Below the pieces are notes generated by a model. That model was not told the DNA's origin. It saw only the letters and a program-made list of their open reading frames with translations, and did no database searches. A stretch of DNA of 24,113 nucleotides from a virus. The stretch spans positions 1-24,113 of IMG/VR virus record IMGVR_UViG_3300046028_003045; one strand, given 5' to 3'. Numbering within the stretch: position 1 is the stretch's first letter; every line of letters starts with the position of its first letter. Below are positions 1 through 6,329 of the stretch, piece after piece. The position numbers and the translations under genes are program-made.

Positions 1-430
1 GAATATGACCATCAATATTATCGACTGTAAACTCGAATGCATTACTAACATAGGCAGGATTATAATACCCAAACTGCTGCAAGGATGCTACTAATAGTTT
101 CCGAGCAATGTGTGCCGACCCATTGAAACTGCAAACAAAATTTTTATAATCAATTTCCGGATGCATAGTATAACCATGCAGCTGATTAAAAAAATTACCT
201 TTAAGGTATAGATCTAAATTAAACTTAATATCTAACTCTGGATAGTGTGCATTGACTTGGTCATTGGCAATATATTCGGTTTGAATTACATTAGCACCTT
301 GTTCAACCAATTGAGCCAGGACATCACAATTCATCATAGGATCAAACCCGCCAAGGTGGTCAGTAACAGTCACTGGATGGCCGGGATCAAGCACAAATGT
401 ATTGTAGTTCTGAGGGGTTATTAAATTCAA
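1..430 (-). CDS. Glycosyltransferase-like phage protein, N-terminal part (3' end beyond window)
   Basis: An open frame of 143 codons runs without a stop off the left edge. It starts with TTG at 428-430, overlapping the TGA of the SGNH gene (TTGA). No ATG is available before codon 32, so the TTG start is likely but unproven. The protein begins MNLITPQNYNTFVLDPGHP. Near residues 100-135 it has a block of the type 'NFVCSFNGSAHIARKLL...YVSNAFEF'. The same block, with SYYGGT and R..L.L, appears in the 366-residue protein at 20892-21992, so I infer the two are distant homologues. Phage proteins with this central block usually end in a TEK-type motif related to fucosyl/glycosyltransferases; that end would lie outside the window. 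It sits downstream of gp32 and the SGNH gene, probably co-transcribed. The exact function is unknown. Confidence 0.6.
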   Translation of the reverse strand, partial: MNLITPQNYNTFVLDPGHPVTVTDHLGGFDPMMNCDVLAQLVEQGANVIQTEYIANDQVNAHYPELDIKFNLDLYLKGNFFNQLHGYTMHPEIDYKNFVCSFNGSAHIARKLLVASLQQFGYYNPAYVSNAFEFTVDNIDGHI

Positions 431-1041
431 GGTAAGATACAGTTACGTATTGCGGCGAGAACTCGAGCATGTGCTATTTCGTTTCCCCGAGACGACAAAT
501 GATTAAGCAGGCCGGGATGTTGATCTCGTATATCACAAAAATCCATGCAATCTACAGTTTTCTCAATTTTAAAATCAAATTGAAAGTTATCAATTACAAT
601 CTTCTTTGCATCAACAACAGAGTCTTCTACTGTTTTACGCAATAGCTTGTAGATTGTTTCGTGGTATTCAATATCAAAGTGATGCTTGAAGTATGCATTC
701 GCTGATTGAATTCCTGGAGTTAACCAGTTTCTTACTCGACTAGCGTGAAAAGCAACATCTCCACTAATCAGATCAGATTGATCATGTAGTGGATCGCCAC
801 AGTGAATTGGATGCTTACGTGTAACAACCCGGTACGGGCTAGTATGAGCGATTAAGACCAAATCAAATTGGCAGGTATCAACAGATAAAACTTGTTGATA
901 GATCTTATATTCGCTTACACCAGCCTGTGCTAAGTTGGTAACATCAAAATCTTTTGCAAGCAGATTTGGCCAGCCAACACTATTTTTATGTTTAACTGAC
1001 CAATCTGCTGCAAAACTATCACCAACTACTAATACCTTCAT
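427..1041 (-). CDS. SGNH/GDSL-type hydrolase-like protein
   Basis: This 204-residue protein opens with MKVLVVGDSFAADW, the GDS block I of SGNH hydrolases, whose Ser is the nucleophile in the family. Near the C-terminus, D-x-HPGLLNHLS..GN fits block V, which supplies the catalytic Asp/His. No signal peptide or membrane segment is seen. The family hydrolyses esters or acyl groups on sugars and lipids; the substrate here cannot be told. The gene starts 6 bases after the gp32 stop, has no Shine-Dalgarno sequence and probably depends on translational reinitiation. Its stop overlaps the start of the glycosyltransferase-like gene, so a role in modifying virion or cell-surface glycans is an inference from context. 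The fold assignment is fairly secure; the activity is not. Confidence 0.7.
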   Translation of the reverse strand: MKVLVVGDSFAADWSVKHKNSVGWPNLLAKDFDVTNLAQAGVSEYKIYQQVLSVDTCQFDLVLIAHTSPYRVVTRKHPIHCGDPLHDQSDLISGDVAFHASRVRNWLTPGIQSANAYFKHHFDIEYHETIYKLLRKTVEDSVVDAKKIVIDNFQFDFKIEKTVDCMDFCDIRDQHPGLLNHLSSRGNEIAHARVLAAIRNCILP

Positions 1042-1047
1042 TAGGCA

Positions 1048-2055
1048 TTATTTTTGCCGTGCTCGGATCATTGCAAGAATGTCTTGAGCACTTTGCCCAC
1101 CTGCAGCAGGTGCAGGCTTAGAGACAGGCGCAGAGAACGATTGCTCGGCTGCTGCTACATCATCTTCCCAGGGAGAAGGGTCAGGTGCTGCAACAGGTGC
1201 TGTAGGACGGCTGGTAGGTGCTGCGGACTCAGTTGCAGCAGCCGGTTGTGCAGAACCTTGAGGAGCATTCATACCAGCAGGACGGAAGTACTGTCCCCAA
1301 CGAGCAAGATCGTATGGCTTGCCATCTACACTTGCTTCGAACATTTCCTTCATGACCTTGAGATCAACATCACTGGGCTTCTTGGGCAAGAACTCAGACA
1401 AGTCAAACAAGCCATGCTTCTCGATTGCGTCCATCTCTGCTTGCGTAAGTGCAGACTCTTTACGTGCCCACTTGCTGGTGCTGTAGTCAGCATAGCCGCC
1501 CTTGCCAGTCTTGGCAATGCGGTAGTCCAGACCGCGCATAGTGTCAGTGGGCAATTCTTCCAGTTCAGGATCCATCAGTGCGGATTTGATACCAGTAAAG
1601 ATTTGTGGTCCGATAATGAAACGGCGAATCGGATTCTCGGGAGTCTTGTCATCAAAGATGGGATTTTCACGAACAAAGCCCTGGAACAAGTAACTACGCT
1701 TCTTCCAGTACTTACGACCCATATCTTCGAGACTCTTGTCCTTGAACCAAGTACGGACTTCGGCCAAGATTGGACACGAGTCACCATACATTTCAACGCA
1801 AGGGACTTGGACCATGACTTGCTTATTGTCTGTTTCACCTTTGACGCCGTTAAAGGGCAGTTTGATCATTGCACGTTCAACCCAGAAGAATGTGTTCTTG
1901 GGGTTACCATCAGCGAGGAATCGAACGTTTGCCGATTGTCCCTCATCCATGTTCCAGTGTGCGTAAATTGCGTTGTCACCGCCTCCTTGAGATTGCCCGC
2001 CTTTGTTTTGTTCAGCGGATTGAAGACGTGCGCGGATGTCAGCTAGAGATGCCAT
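1048..2055 (-). CDS. 32: Single-stranded DNA-binding protein gp32
   Basis: This 335-residue protein is the T4 gp32 homologue that coats ssDNA in replication, recombination and repair. The N-terminus (MASLADIRARLQ, then a Gly/Gln-rich stretch) is the short basic region used for cooperativity. The core carries WNMDEGQSANVRFLADG, then VPCVEMYGDSCPI, where two Cys mark the zinc-subdomain area with fewer visible ligands than the His-Cys3 set of T4. KYWKKRSYLFQGFV and GPQIFTGIKSALMD follow, typical of marine T4-like gp32. The C-terminus (from about 260) is Pro/Ala-rich with an acidic WEDD segment, as expected for the protein-interaction tail. T4 gp32 has 301 residues. A Shine-Dalgarno AAAGGA lies upstream of the ATG, behind a structured leader of about 80 bases (see separate entries). 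Confidence 0.95.
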   Translation of the reverse strand: MASLADIRARLQSAEQNKGGQSQGGGDNAIYAHWNMDEGQSANVRFLADGNPKNTFFWVERAMIKLPFNGVKGETDNKQVMVQVPCVEMYGDSCPILAEVRTWFKDKSLEDMGRKYWKKRSYLFQGFVRENPIFDDKTPENPIRRFIIGPQIFTGIKSALMDPELEELPTDTMRGLDYRIAKTGKGGYADYSTSKWARKESALTQAEMDAIEKHGLFDLSEFLPKKPSDVDLKVMKEMFEASVDGKPYDLARWGQYFRPAGMNAPQGSAQPAAATESAAPTSRPTAPVAAPDPSPWEDDVAAAEQSFSAPVSKPAPAAGGQSAQDILAMIRARQK

Positions 2056-2072
2056 AATATTTTCCTTTCATG

Positions 2073-2109
2073 TGCCTATATTAGCTTTAAGTTGCCTAGT
2101 AAATGCCTA
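2073..2109 (-). repeat. Three TAGGCA direct repeats in the gp32 leader
   Basis: The hexamer TAGGCA, in mRNA sense, occurs three times in 37 bases: 2109-2104, 2098-2093 and 2078-2073, within the leader between the 5' hairpin and the Shine-Dalgarno sequence. Spacing is irregular (11 and 20 bases between starts). They could be protein- or RNA-binding sites in the leader; that is inference only. Confidence 0.5.
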
Positions 2110-2112
2110 AGT

Positions 2113-2136
2113 GCATGTACTGAGTACAGTATATGC
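2113..2136 (-). promoter_or_regulatory. 5' leader hairpin of gp32 mRNA
   Basis: In mRNA sense GCATATACTG-TACT-CAGTACATGC folds as two helices (GCAT/ATGC and TACTG/CAGTA) around one A-C mismatch with a 4-base loop. It begins exactly where the late promoter ACTAAATA (2149-2142) would place +1 (2136). T4 gene 32 is translationally autoregulated through a folded element in its leader upstream of the ribosome-binding site. The position here, about 57-80 bases before the ATG, suggests the same role, but I do not see the second helix of a pseudoknot. Confidence 0.55.
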
Positions 2137-2156
2137 GATTTTATTTAGTATTACAA
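2128..2156 (-). promoter_or_regulatory. Possible sigma70 promoter overlapping the gp32 late promoter
   Basis: TTGTAA (2156-2151) and TATACT (2133-2128) are separated by 17 bases and match 4/6 and 5/6 of the sigma70 consensus. Early synthesis of gp32 would need such a promoter. It would start inside the leader hairpin, so only late-promoter mRNA would carry the whole hairpin. Moderate support. Confidence 0.4.
2142..2149 (-). promoter_or_regulatory. T4-type late promoter octamer for gp32
   Basis: ACTAAATA on the minus strand matches the TAAATA core of T4-like late promoters (T4 consensus TATAAATA). It lies 86 bases before the gp32 ATG, between gp32 and the upstream gene. With T4 geometry (octamer at -13 to -6), +1 falls on 2136. 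Confidence 0.6.
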
Positions 2157-2186
2157 GACTGAAAGGAACTTTTATTACTCTAAATC

Positions 2187-3593
2187 TTAATGTTTGAGCA
2201 ACTCCATTAGGCGGGTGAATTCCGAATTAACTTCCCGACTTTCGCTGCTCATATTGCTGGGTTGGGTCATCATGACCCCATCAGTATCCAGGTCTTCGCC
2301 CATGGCGTCCTCGGGCGGAGTGTCGGCTGCCTTGGGATCAATTGGTTGGTCAGGATTCTGCTCATCGCCACCGGGTACATCAACTCCTAGTTCGGTCAAT
2401 CGATTCATGACTTCCGGATTTTCCCAAGCATTGGCGTTGGGATTTTGGGCAGCAATGTCGGACAGAATGTCAAACAACTCGTCATCACCAACTAGATTGT
2501 ACAGTTGTTCTGTTGCATTAGTTGCGTCAGGGCCAACAACAAGTGGCTCGCTCATCAGTTTTTTAAGCTGCTGCTGGGTATCCGGGGCGTCAGGCAAGGC
2601 CCAGGTTCCTTCAGTGATGCCAGCAGCCCAACTTTCAAACTCGTCTGCTTCTCGCATTGCAGGCTCAGCAGGTGTTTGCAGGCGTGCTAGAATCGGTAGT
2701 GCTTCTTCGATACGCTGATCCACAGACTGTTCGATAAACATATTACGGATTGATTCAACAGCAAGCTCACGATCAGAAATAGCAGCAGGGTCAAAGCTGT
2801 CCCTAGATTCGTAGTAGCCGCGCTGGCTGATCATTTGCTTGGCCTTGGTCTTGAGTGCACCATAGTGCCGTATTGCAGTCTCGACCAACTCAGCTGCAGG
2901 GCCATCAAACTCGCGGCCACGAGCAGCACGGATAAATCTACCCAAGGTAGCAAGCTCGGTTACCAGGCTATTGATGTGCTGACCAAAAGCGTCATGCGGA
3001 TTGCCGCCTTCGGCACAGTGTCGTGCCATGGCCTTGCCAGCAGACAAGTTGCGGTGAGGTAATCTGTATCGGCTTCCGTCTTCAGTTTCAACATACAGGC
3101 TGTCGATATTGTGATGGCGGGCGTCAGTTTCGCCCAAGGGACGACTGTGCTTGATAACCAATCTAGTTTGTTTAGGTTGGTCGCTGTAGCTAAACGAGCG
3201 ATTGCCGTAGTAGCCCTCAAACAGGCCTTCCTTGATTGCAGCCATGCCTTGCATGGTGTACTTTAATCGATTGATGTTTTGGATACTAAAGCCAGAAAAG
3301 TTGTTACGTATAGCAAACGGTTTCAGTTGTTGAATAAAATCAAACCACTGCTTCTTGTCATCACCTTCCATGGTCTTACCGATATTGTCAGAGGCAAACA
3401 GCTGAAGATCGTTCTCTGGGCCAATAAGAATTACCACGGTACCGTAATTCTTATTGGGAGTTTTGAAATCAAAGCTGAACATCTTTGCATTTTCAATGTC
3501 GCCGGTAGACTTGCCTGCAGCATCTAGTGCCTCGGGCTCAAAGTCGTGCGTTATCAGCAAATCATAAAGTGTTTGTGAAGAAGAATTTTGCAT
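2187..3593 (-). CDS. Conserved T4-like phage protein of unknown function (468 aa)
   Basis: I recognise the type as conserved among aquatic T4-like phages but know no function. The N-terminal two thirds look folded: KMFSFDFKTPNKNYGTVVIL near 40-55, then YTMQGMAAIKEGLFEGYYG near 112-130, SDQPKQTRLVIKH, and a helical segment with FIRAARGREFDG and AVESIRNMFIEQSVDQRIEEALP. The last 150 residues are acidic, rich in Pro, Asn and Asp, and probably flexible. No signal peptide, membrane segment or catalytic motif is apparent. It lies between the terminase C-part and gp32. The start is striking: CATAAATA sits 5 bases before the ATG with no Shine-Dalgarno, suggesting a leaderless late mRNA. Confidence 0.75.
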   Translation of the reverse strand: MQNSSSQTLYDLLITHDFEPEALDAAGKSTGDIENAKMFSFDFKTPNKNYGTVVILIGPENDLQLFASDNIGKTMEGDDKKQWFDFIQQLKPFAIRNNFSGFSIQNINRLKYTMQGMAAIKEGLFEGYYGNRSFSYSDQPKQTRLVIKHSRPLGETDARHHNIDSLYVETEDGSRYRLPHRNLSAGKAMARHCAEGGNPHDAFGQHINSLVTELATLGRFIRAARGREFDGPAAELVETAIRHYGALKTKAKQMISQRGYYESRDSFDPAAISDRELAVESIRNMFIEQSVDQRIEEALPILARLQTPAEPAMREADEFESWAAGITEGTWALPDAPDTQQQLKKLMSEPLVVGPDATNATEQLYNLVGDDELFDILSDIAAQNPNANAWENPEVMNRLTELGVDVPGGDEQNPDQPIDPKAADTPPEDAMGEDLDTDGVMMTQPSNMSSESREVNSEFTRLMELLKH

Positions 3594-3607
3594 AATAATA
3601 TTTATGC
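3590..3607 (-). promoter_or_regulatory. Late promoter octamer and start-codon hairpin of the 468-aa gene
   Basis: CATAAATA (3606-3599), then 5 bases, then the ATG (3593). T4 late geometry puts +1 on the A of ATG. GCATAA and TTATGC form a 6-bp inverted repeat with a 6-base loop, the ATG lying in the 3' arm. Read-through mRNA could hide the AUG; mRNA started at +1 lacks the 5' arm. Confidence 0.5.
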
Positions 3608-3620
3608 CATACTATGCTTG

Positions 3621-4703
3621 TTAGAACGTAGCAATGAACGGCAACGGTTCAATAGAAACATCCTGGTGATCCCGCATTTGCTCGTCAAGATTTTGGTGGT
3701 AACTTTGCAGCACCTGCAACATGCGTACCGCTAGTATGGTGGACATTACAAGATCGTCGGTTTCCCCTATCTTGGCCTGATAACTAGTGCCCACAGCAAC
3801 AAAGTTCTTGAGCTCGGATATAAGAGACGGGCTGTTGATCTTCATTCTATCAGTCTCGACCAGATTCTTTAACTTAGCACAAGCAGCAAGCTTGGGCTTG
3901 TGTGTGGTGTTAAAGCCCTTGCGTGTTCTCCGGGATACGCTTTGTTGAGGATCACTTAGGAAGTAGCCCTTGATGTTTTCTTCTCCGTACTCAGCAATGC
4001 TGATCAGGGCTGCTTCGCCAATGGTGTTGTTCTCTACCGAGTAGTAAATTGTCTTGTCGTCTCGAACAATGTCGTATATGTACTGAATGATGTTGGTAAA
4101 GATTCGAATCTGAGTAGGAATGTCAGTACGATTATGTCTCCACTCGGCCACCTGTTCAGTAGTGTTAGCTTCAAACACTTGGATCGCAGCAGGGTCACCA
4201 CCTGTACCTAGACTTGGATCCAAGGACACGGTATAAATCCTATCCTTGACTGGCTGTTTGTACCATCGTACTTCTCCGGTCTTGAACAAGGGCTCGATGC
4301 CACGTAAGTCAATCAGTTTAGTAGGAGCAATAAGCGTCTCATCATTAATAATAAATTCGCAGTTCGATGATAACAACGAGTTTGTGTAGTATCTATGTCC
4401 GTCTTCAACTTCTATTAGATCGTAAACTGGTTCAATTCTTCCAGTGTCAATAATTGAAGTAACTGATAATTCTCCACTGATACTCAGTACAGTATCGCCT
4501 ATTTGTAAATCACTCACGGGAGTTCTAACTTGATTCCCTGTAAACAATTTGTGATTATTGGTACATTCGAGCCAATAGCCAGCATTAAAATCTAATCGGA
4601 ACACAGAACGATCGCCTACACGTCTAATTCCGGCAAAAGATTTATAACCGTTGGGTGTTAGTACTTTATATCCTCTGGTGTTTTCTTTATATATCATTGC
4701 CAT
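3621..4703 (-). CDS. 17: Terminase large subunit, C-terminal gene: split-intein C-part plus gp17 nuclease
   Basis: Residues 1-114 are an intein C-fragment: YKVLTPNGYKSFAGI (12-26), block B with T48-x-x-H51, LQIGDTVLSI (66-75), VYDLIEVEDGHRYYTN (93-108), ending SSN114. Residue C115 is the +1 nucleophile. Residues 115-360 are the C-extein: CEFIINDETLI, the universal gp17 continuation, then the RNase H-like packaging nuclease with D162 (SLDPSLGTGGD), E224 (SVENNTIGE) and D316/D317 (GETDDLVMS). Trans-splicing with the N-gene would give TerL of 275+246 = 521 residues, close to family size (T4: 610). The ATG has an AAGG Shine-Dalgarno about 8 bases upstream; Met3 is a possible coupled start. An in-frame TAA upstream rules out extension. 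The intein's penultimate residue is Ser, not the usual His. Confidence 0.92.
   Translation of the reverse strand: MAMIYKENTRGYKVLTPNGYKSFAGIRRVGDRSVFRLDFNAGYWLECTNNHKLFTGNQVRTPVSDLQIGDTVLSISGELSVTSIIDTGRIEPVYDLIEVEDGHRYYTNSLLSSNCEFIINDETLIAPTKLIDLRGIEPLFKTGEVRWYKQPVKDRIYTVSLDPSLGTGGDPAAIQVFEANTTEQVAEWRHNRTDIPTQIRIFTNIIQYIYDIVRDDKTIYYSVENNTIGEAALISIAEYGEENIKGYFLSDPQQSVSRRTRKGFNTTHKPKLAACAKLKNLVETDRMKINSPSLISELKNFVAVGTSYQAKIGETDDLVMSTILAVRMLQVLQSYHQNLDEQMRDHQDVSIEPLPFIATF
4362..4703 (-). mobile_element. Split intein, C-terminal fragment (114 residues)
   Basis: The fragment holds the splicing beta-strands following block A, block B (TNNH) and blocks F/G (VYDLIEVEDGHRYYTN...SSN, then Cys). It has no endonuclease domain. 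N-terminal residues MAMIYKENTRG precede the first conserved strand, much as in the AceL-TerL C-fragment, a 25+104-residue atypically split intein in the same protein. Asn114 (codon 4364-4362) would cyclise; Cys115 is the acceptor. Confidence 0.9.
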
Positions 4704-4768
4704 GTTAAAACCTTGTAAGTATTTTTATCTGTGAATAGCCAGACTTTGTAGTGGTATCCAGCAATCAT
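4694..4768 (-). CDS. 24-codon bridging ORF between the split-terminase genes
   Basis: The ATG (4768-4766) overlaps the TGA of the N-gene (ATGA). The TGA (4696-4694) overlaps the ATG of Met3 in the C-gene (ATGA again). The peptide starts MIAGYHYKVWLF and ends NTYKVLTWQ. Its NT.YKVLT resembles NTRGYKVLT at residues 8-16 of the C-gene, so it may be a decayed duplicate of the intein strand. It could serve mainly for translational coupling, or as nothing at all. Whether it is translated is unknown. Confidence 0.4.
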   Translation of the reverse strand: MIAGYHYKVWLFTDKNTYKVLTWQ

Positions 4769-5682
4769 TTGTCTATGACATCAAATAATTGTTCGATTGT
4801 CATGGATATAGTGACGCCGTTTAGTTGTAAATCAATCTCTGTATTACCGTGGCAGCAATCCATCTCTCGACGGAAGCGTTCTGTGCCCAAGGCAGCACGT
4901 TGCTGTTGTGCCCAGGTCTCGTCTCGATCCGGGTGTTCATTCCAAAAGCTACGGTAAGCCTTGAATCCATTCTGTCCAACTGTGGTAGGATTGCCGTATT
5001 CATCCTCACAACGGTTAGCACCTTTCCACAGCAGCGCAAACTGGTCTTCGTCTGAGTTGGGAGTGCTGGTAATAATTGCCTTACCACCTGTGGCTAATGT
5101 AGGGCTAATGGATGTCCAGAACTCCTTGGCGATAGTGGGGCGCACGAATGCAAATTCGTCCGCGTACAGCAGCGAAATACTCATACCCCGGCCGGTGTTT
5201 TCTGTAGTGGTTGCACTGACAATACGGCTACCGTTATCAAACTCCAGGCTGCCCTTGTTGTAACTGGTTACACCTGCACGGATATGATCAGGCACAGACT
5301 CGTATGCATATCTAATACGTTGCATAATTTCCTGGGCACCGGTGTACTTGTGTGCAGCAACCAGGATGGTAGAGTCCGGCACAAACATAGCATGCCATAA
5401 CAGGTAGCCAGCAGCACTGGTGGACTTGCCGGTCTGTCTTGGCATCATCGAGATAGAATATCTGTAGTTGTGATAGGTATCAATTAACCTGTGCTGATAT
5501 TCAAACGGATGATACAGCATACGTCCTTGCGTTGGATGCTGTATATAGAAAAAGTGATCTAAAAAGTAGATAGGTCCGCTTACCGGATCCGCACAGTTGA
5601 CAAATTCCTCAATGTGTGCTTGGGAGTAGGTAGACTTGGCGTGCGGACTTTTAATTAAGACGTTATCTAAATTTTTACTCAT
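4765..5682 (-). CDS. 17: Terminase large subunit, N-terminal gene: gp17 ATPase plus split-intein N-part
   Basis: Residues 1-275 are the packaging ATPase of gp17, the motor that drives DNA into the prohead. Visible are Walker A PRQTGKST (K86), Walker B LLYADEF (D175, E176) and the coupling motif ITSTPN (204-209). The extein ends FRREMD, exactly where gp17 proteins continue with CEF. Residues 276-305 are the intein N-fragment: C276 (Cys1), block A pattern C-x-x-G-N-T-E-I, then a strand and helix (ISMTIEQLFDVID) before TGA. The start overlaps the methyltransferase stop (ATGA), so translation is coupled. Frames differ between this gene and the C-gene, and a stop lies between, so no single frameshift rejoins them. 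Trans-splicing is required for a whole TerL; this is inferred from motif completeness. Confidence 0.93.
   Translation of the reverse strand: MSKNLDNVLIKSPHAKSTYSQAHIEEFVNCADPVSGPIYFLDHFFYIQHPTQGRMLYHPFEYQHRLIDTYHNYRYSISMMPRQTGKSTSAAGYLLWHAMFVPDSTILVAAHKYTGAQEIMQRIRYAYESVPDHIRAGVTSYNKGSLEFDNGSRIVSATTTENTGRGMSISLLYADEFAFVRPTIAKEFWTSISPTLATGGKAIITSTPNSDEDQFALLWKGANRCEDEYGNPTTVGQNGFKAYRSFWNEHPDRDETWAQQQRAALGTERFRREMDCCHGNTEIDLQLNGVTISMTIEQLFDVIDK
4768..4857 (-). mobile_element. Split intein, N-terminal fragment (about 30 residues)
   Basis: CCHGNTEIDLQLNG... starts at the codon 4857-4855. Taking the first Cys as residue 1 gives C-x-x-G-N-T, matching block A (compare C-x-x-G-D-T in AceL-TerL), and yields a spliced junction EMD-CEF with no extra residue. 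At 30 residues it is far shorter than the roughly 100-residue N-parts of canonical split inteins. Confidence 0.9.
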
Positions 5683-6329
5683 TTGATATCAACTGCCATT
5701 TTACGACGACACACAAAAATGTAATACTTCTCAGTGGCAGTGTCGGGTACCCGGTCATCAGAGAACGTTACCGGGAACTCATATTCATACCAGGTGGCTT
5801 CGAACCCGGTTCTCTGCAACAGGTTAGACCACATCTTCTTGTCCAGCACACTGTAGTGGTTACGGTTGCCTTCGTGATTGATCTCACAGTTTGGCTGCGG
5901 GACTTCAATATACAGCAGGCCATTGGGCTTTAGTGCTCGATTGTATTCCAACAGCGTAATGTACGGGAACGGACTGTGTTCAATGCTGTGCCGACAAAAA
6001 AGAAAATCCACAGACTCATCTCGTTCTTCGAGAAAGTTCATATCTGACAGCCGCACTGCATGACCATTGCGTTGGCACAGTTCAATATCTTCCCGACTCA
6101 GAGAAATGCCCAGTGTATTGGCGTAGCCACGATCCCGCATCTCAGTTAAAAAGTACCCAGGGCCGCAGCCCAGATCGATGATTCGCGCATCCAGGGGCAC
6201 GTGCTCTGGATCAATAAATCGTGTTAGTACGTCTTTTGTTATCTGTTGATGGAACGGACTTTCGCCCTCAGAGTACACCGAACTTAGCACATGGTCGTAG
6301 TAAAACTTTAGTTTGAGTTGCTTGTTCAT
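5679..6329 (-). CDS. SAM-dependent class I methyltransferase
   Basis: I place the start at the second Met (MNKQLKLKFYYDH), whose ATG overlaps the radical SAM stop (ATGA) and has AGGA 7 bases upstream. The longer frame to 6353 would add eight residues over the neighbouring gene. The 216-residue protein has motif I IIDLGCGPGYF (about 50-60), binding S-adenosylmethionine, then GISLSREDIELCQRNG (acidic loop region), FLFCRHSIEHSPFPY and LKPNGLLYIEVPQ, the usual Rossmann-fold order. The N-terminal FYYDHVLSSVYSEGESPFH resembles phage and SAM-glycan cluster methyltransferases. The substrate is unknown. It is sandwiched between the radical SAM gene and the terminase with start-stop overlaps on both sides, so all three are probably translated from one mRNA. 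Confidence 0.85.
   Translation of the reverse strand: MNKQLKLKFYYDHVLSSVYSEGESPFHQQITKDVLTRFIDPEHVPLDARIIDLGCGPGYFLTEMRDRGYANTLGISLSREDIELCQRNGHAVRLSDMNFLEERDESVDFLFCRHSIEHSPFPYITLLEYNRALKPNGLLYIEVPQPNCEINHEGNRNHYSVLDKKMWSNLLQRTGFEATWYEYEFPVTFSDDRVPDTATEKYYIFVCRRKMAVDIK

Noticed and set aside
1054-2046. Long plus-strand ORF (330 codons) opposite gp32
   Set aside because: Its product is Cys/Arg-rich without family features, while the opposing frame is a clear gp32; it is a codon-bias shadow.
4704-4764. TerL split as a simple frameshift or sequencing error
   Set aside because: Both halves end and begin with proper intein boundaries, stops separate all frames that would join them, and the C-gene has its own Shine-Dalgarno and start, as in known split TerL inteins.
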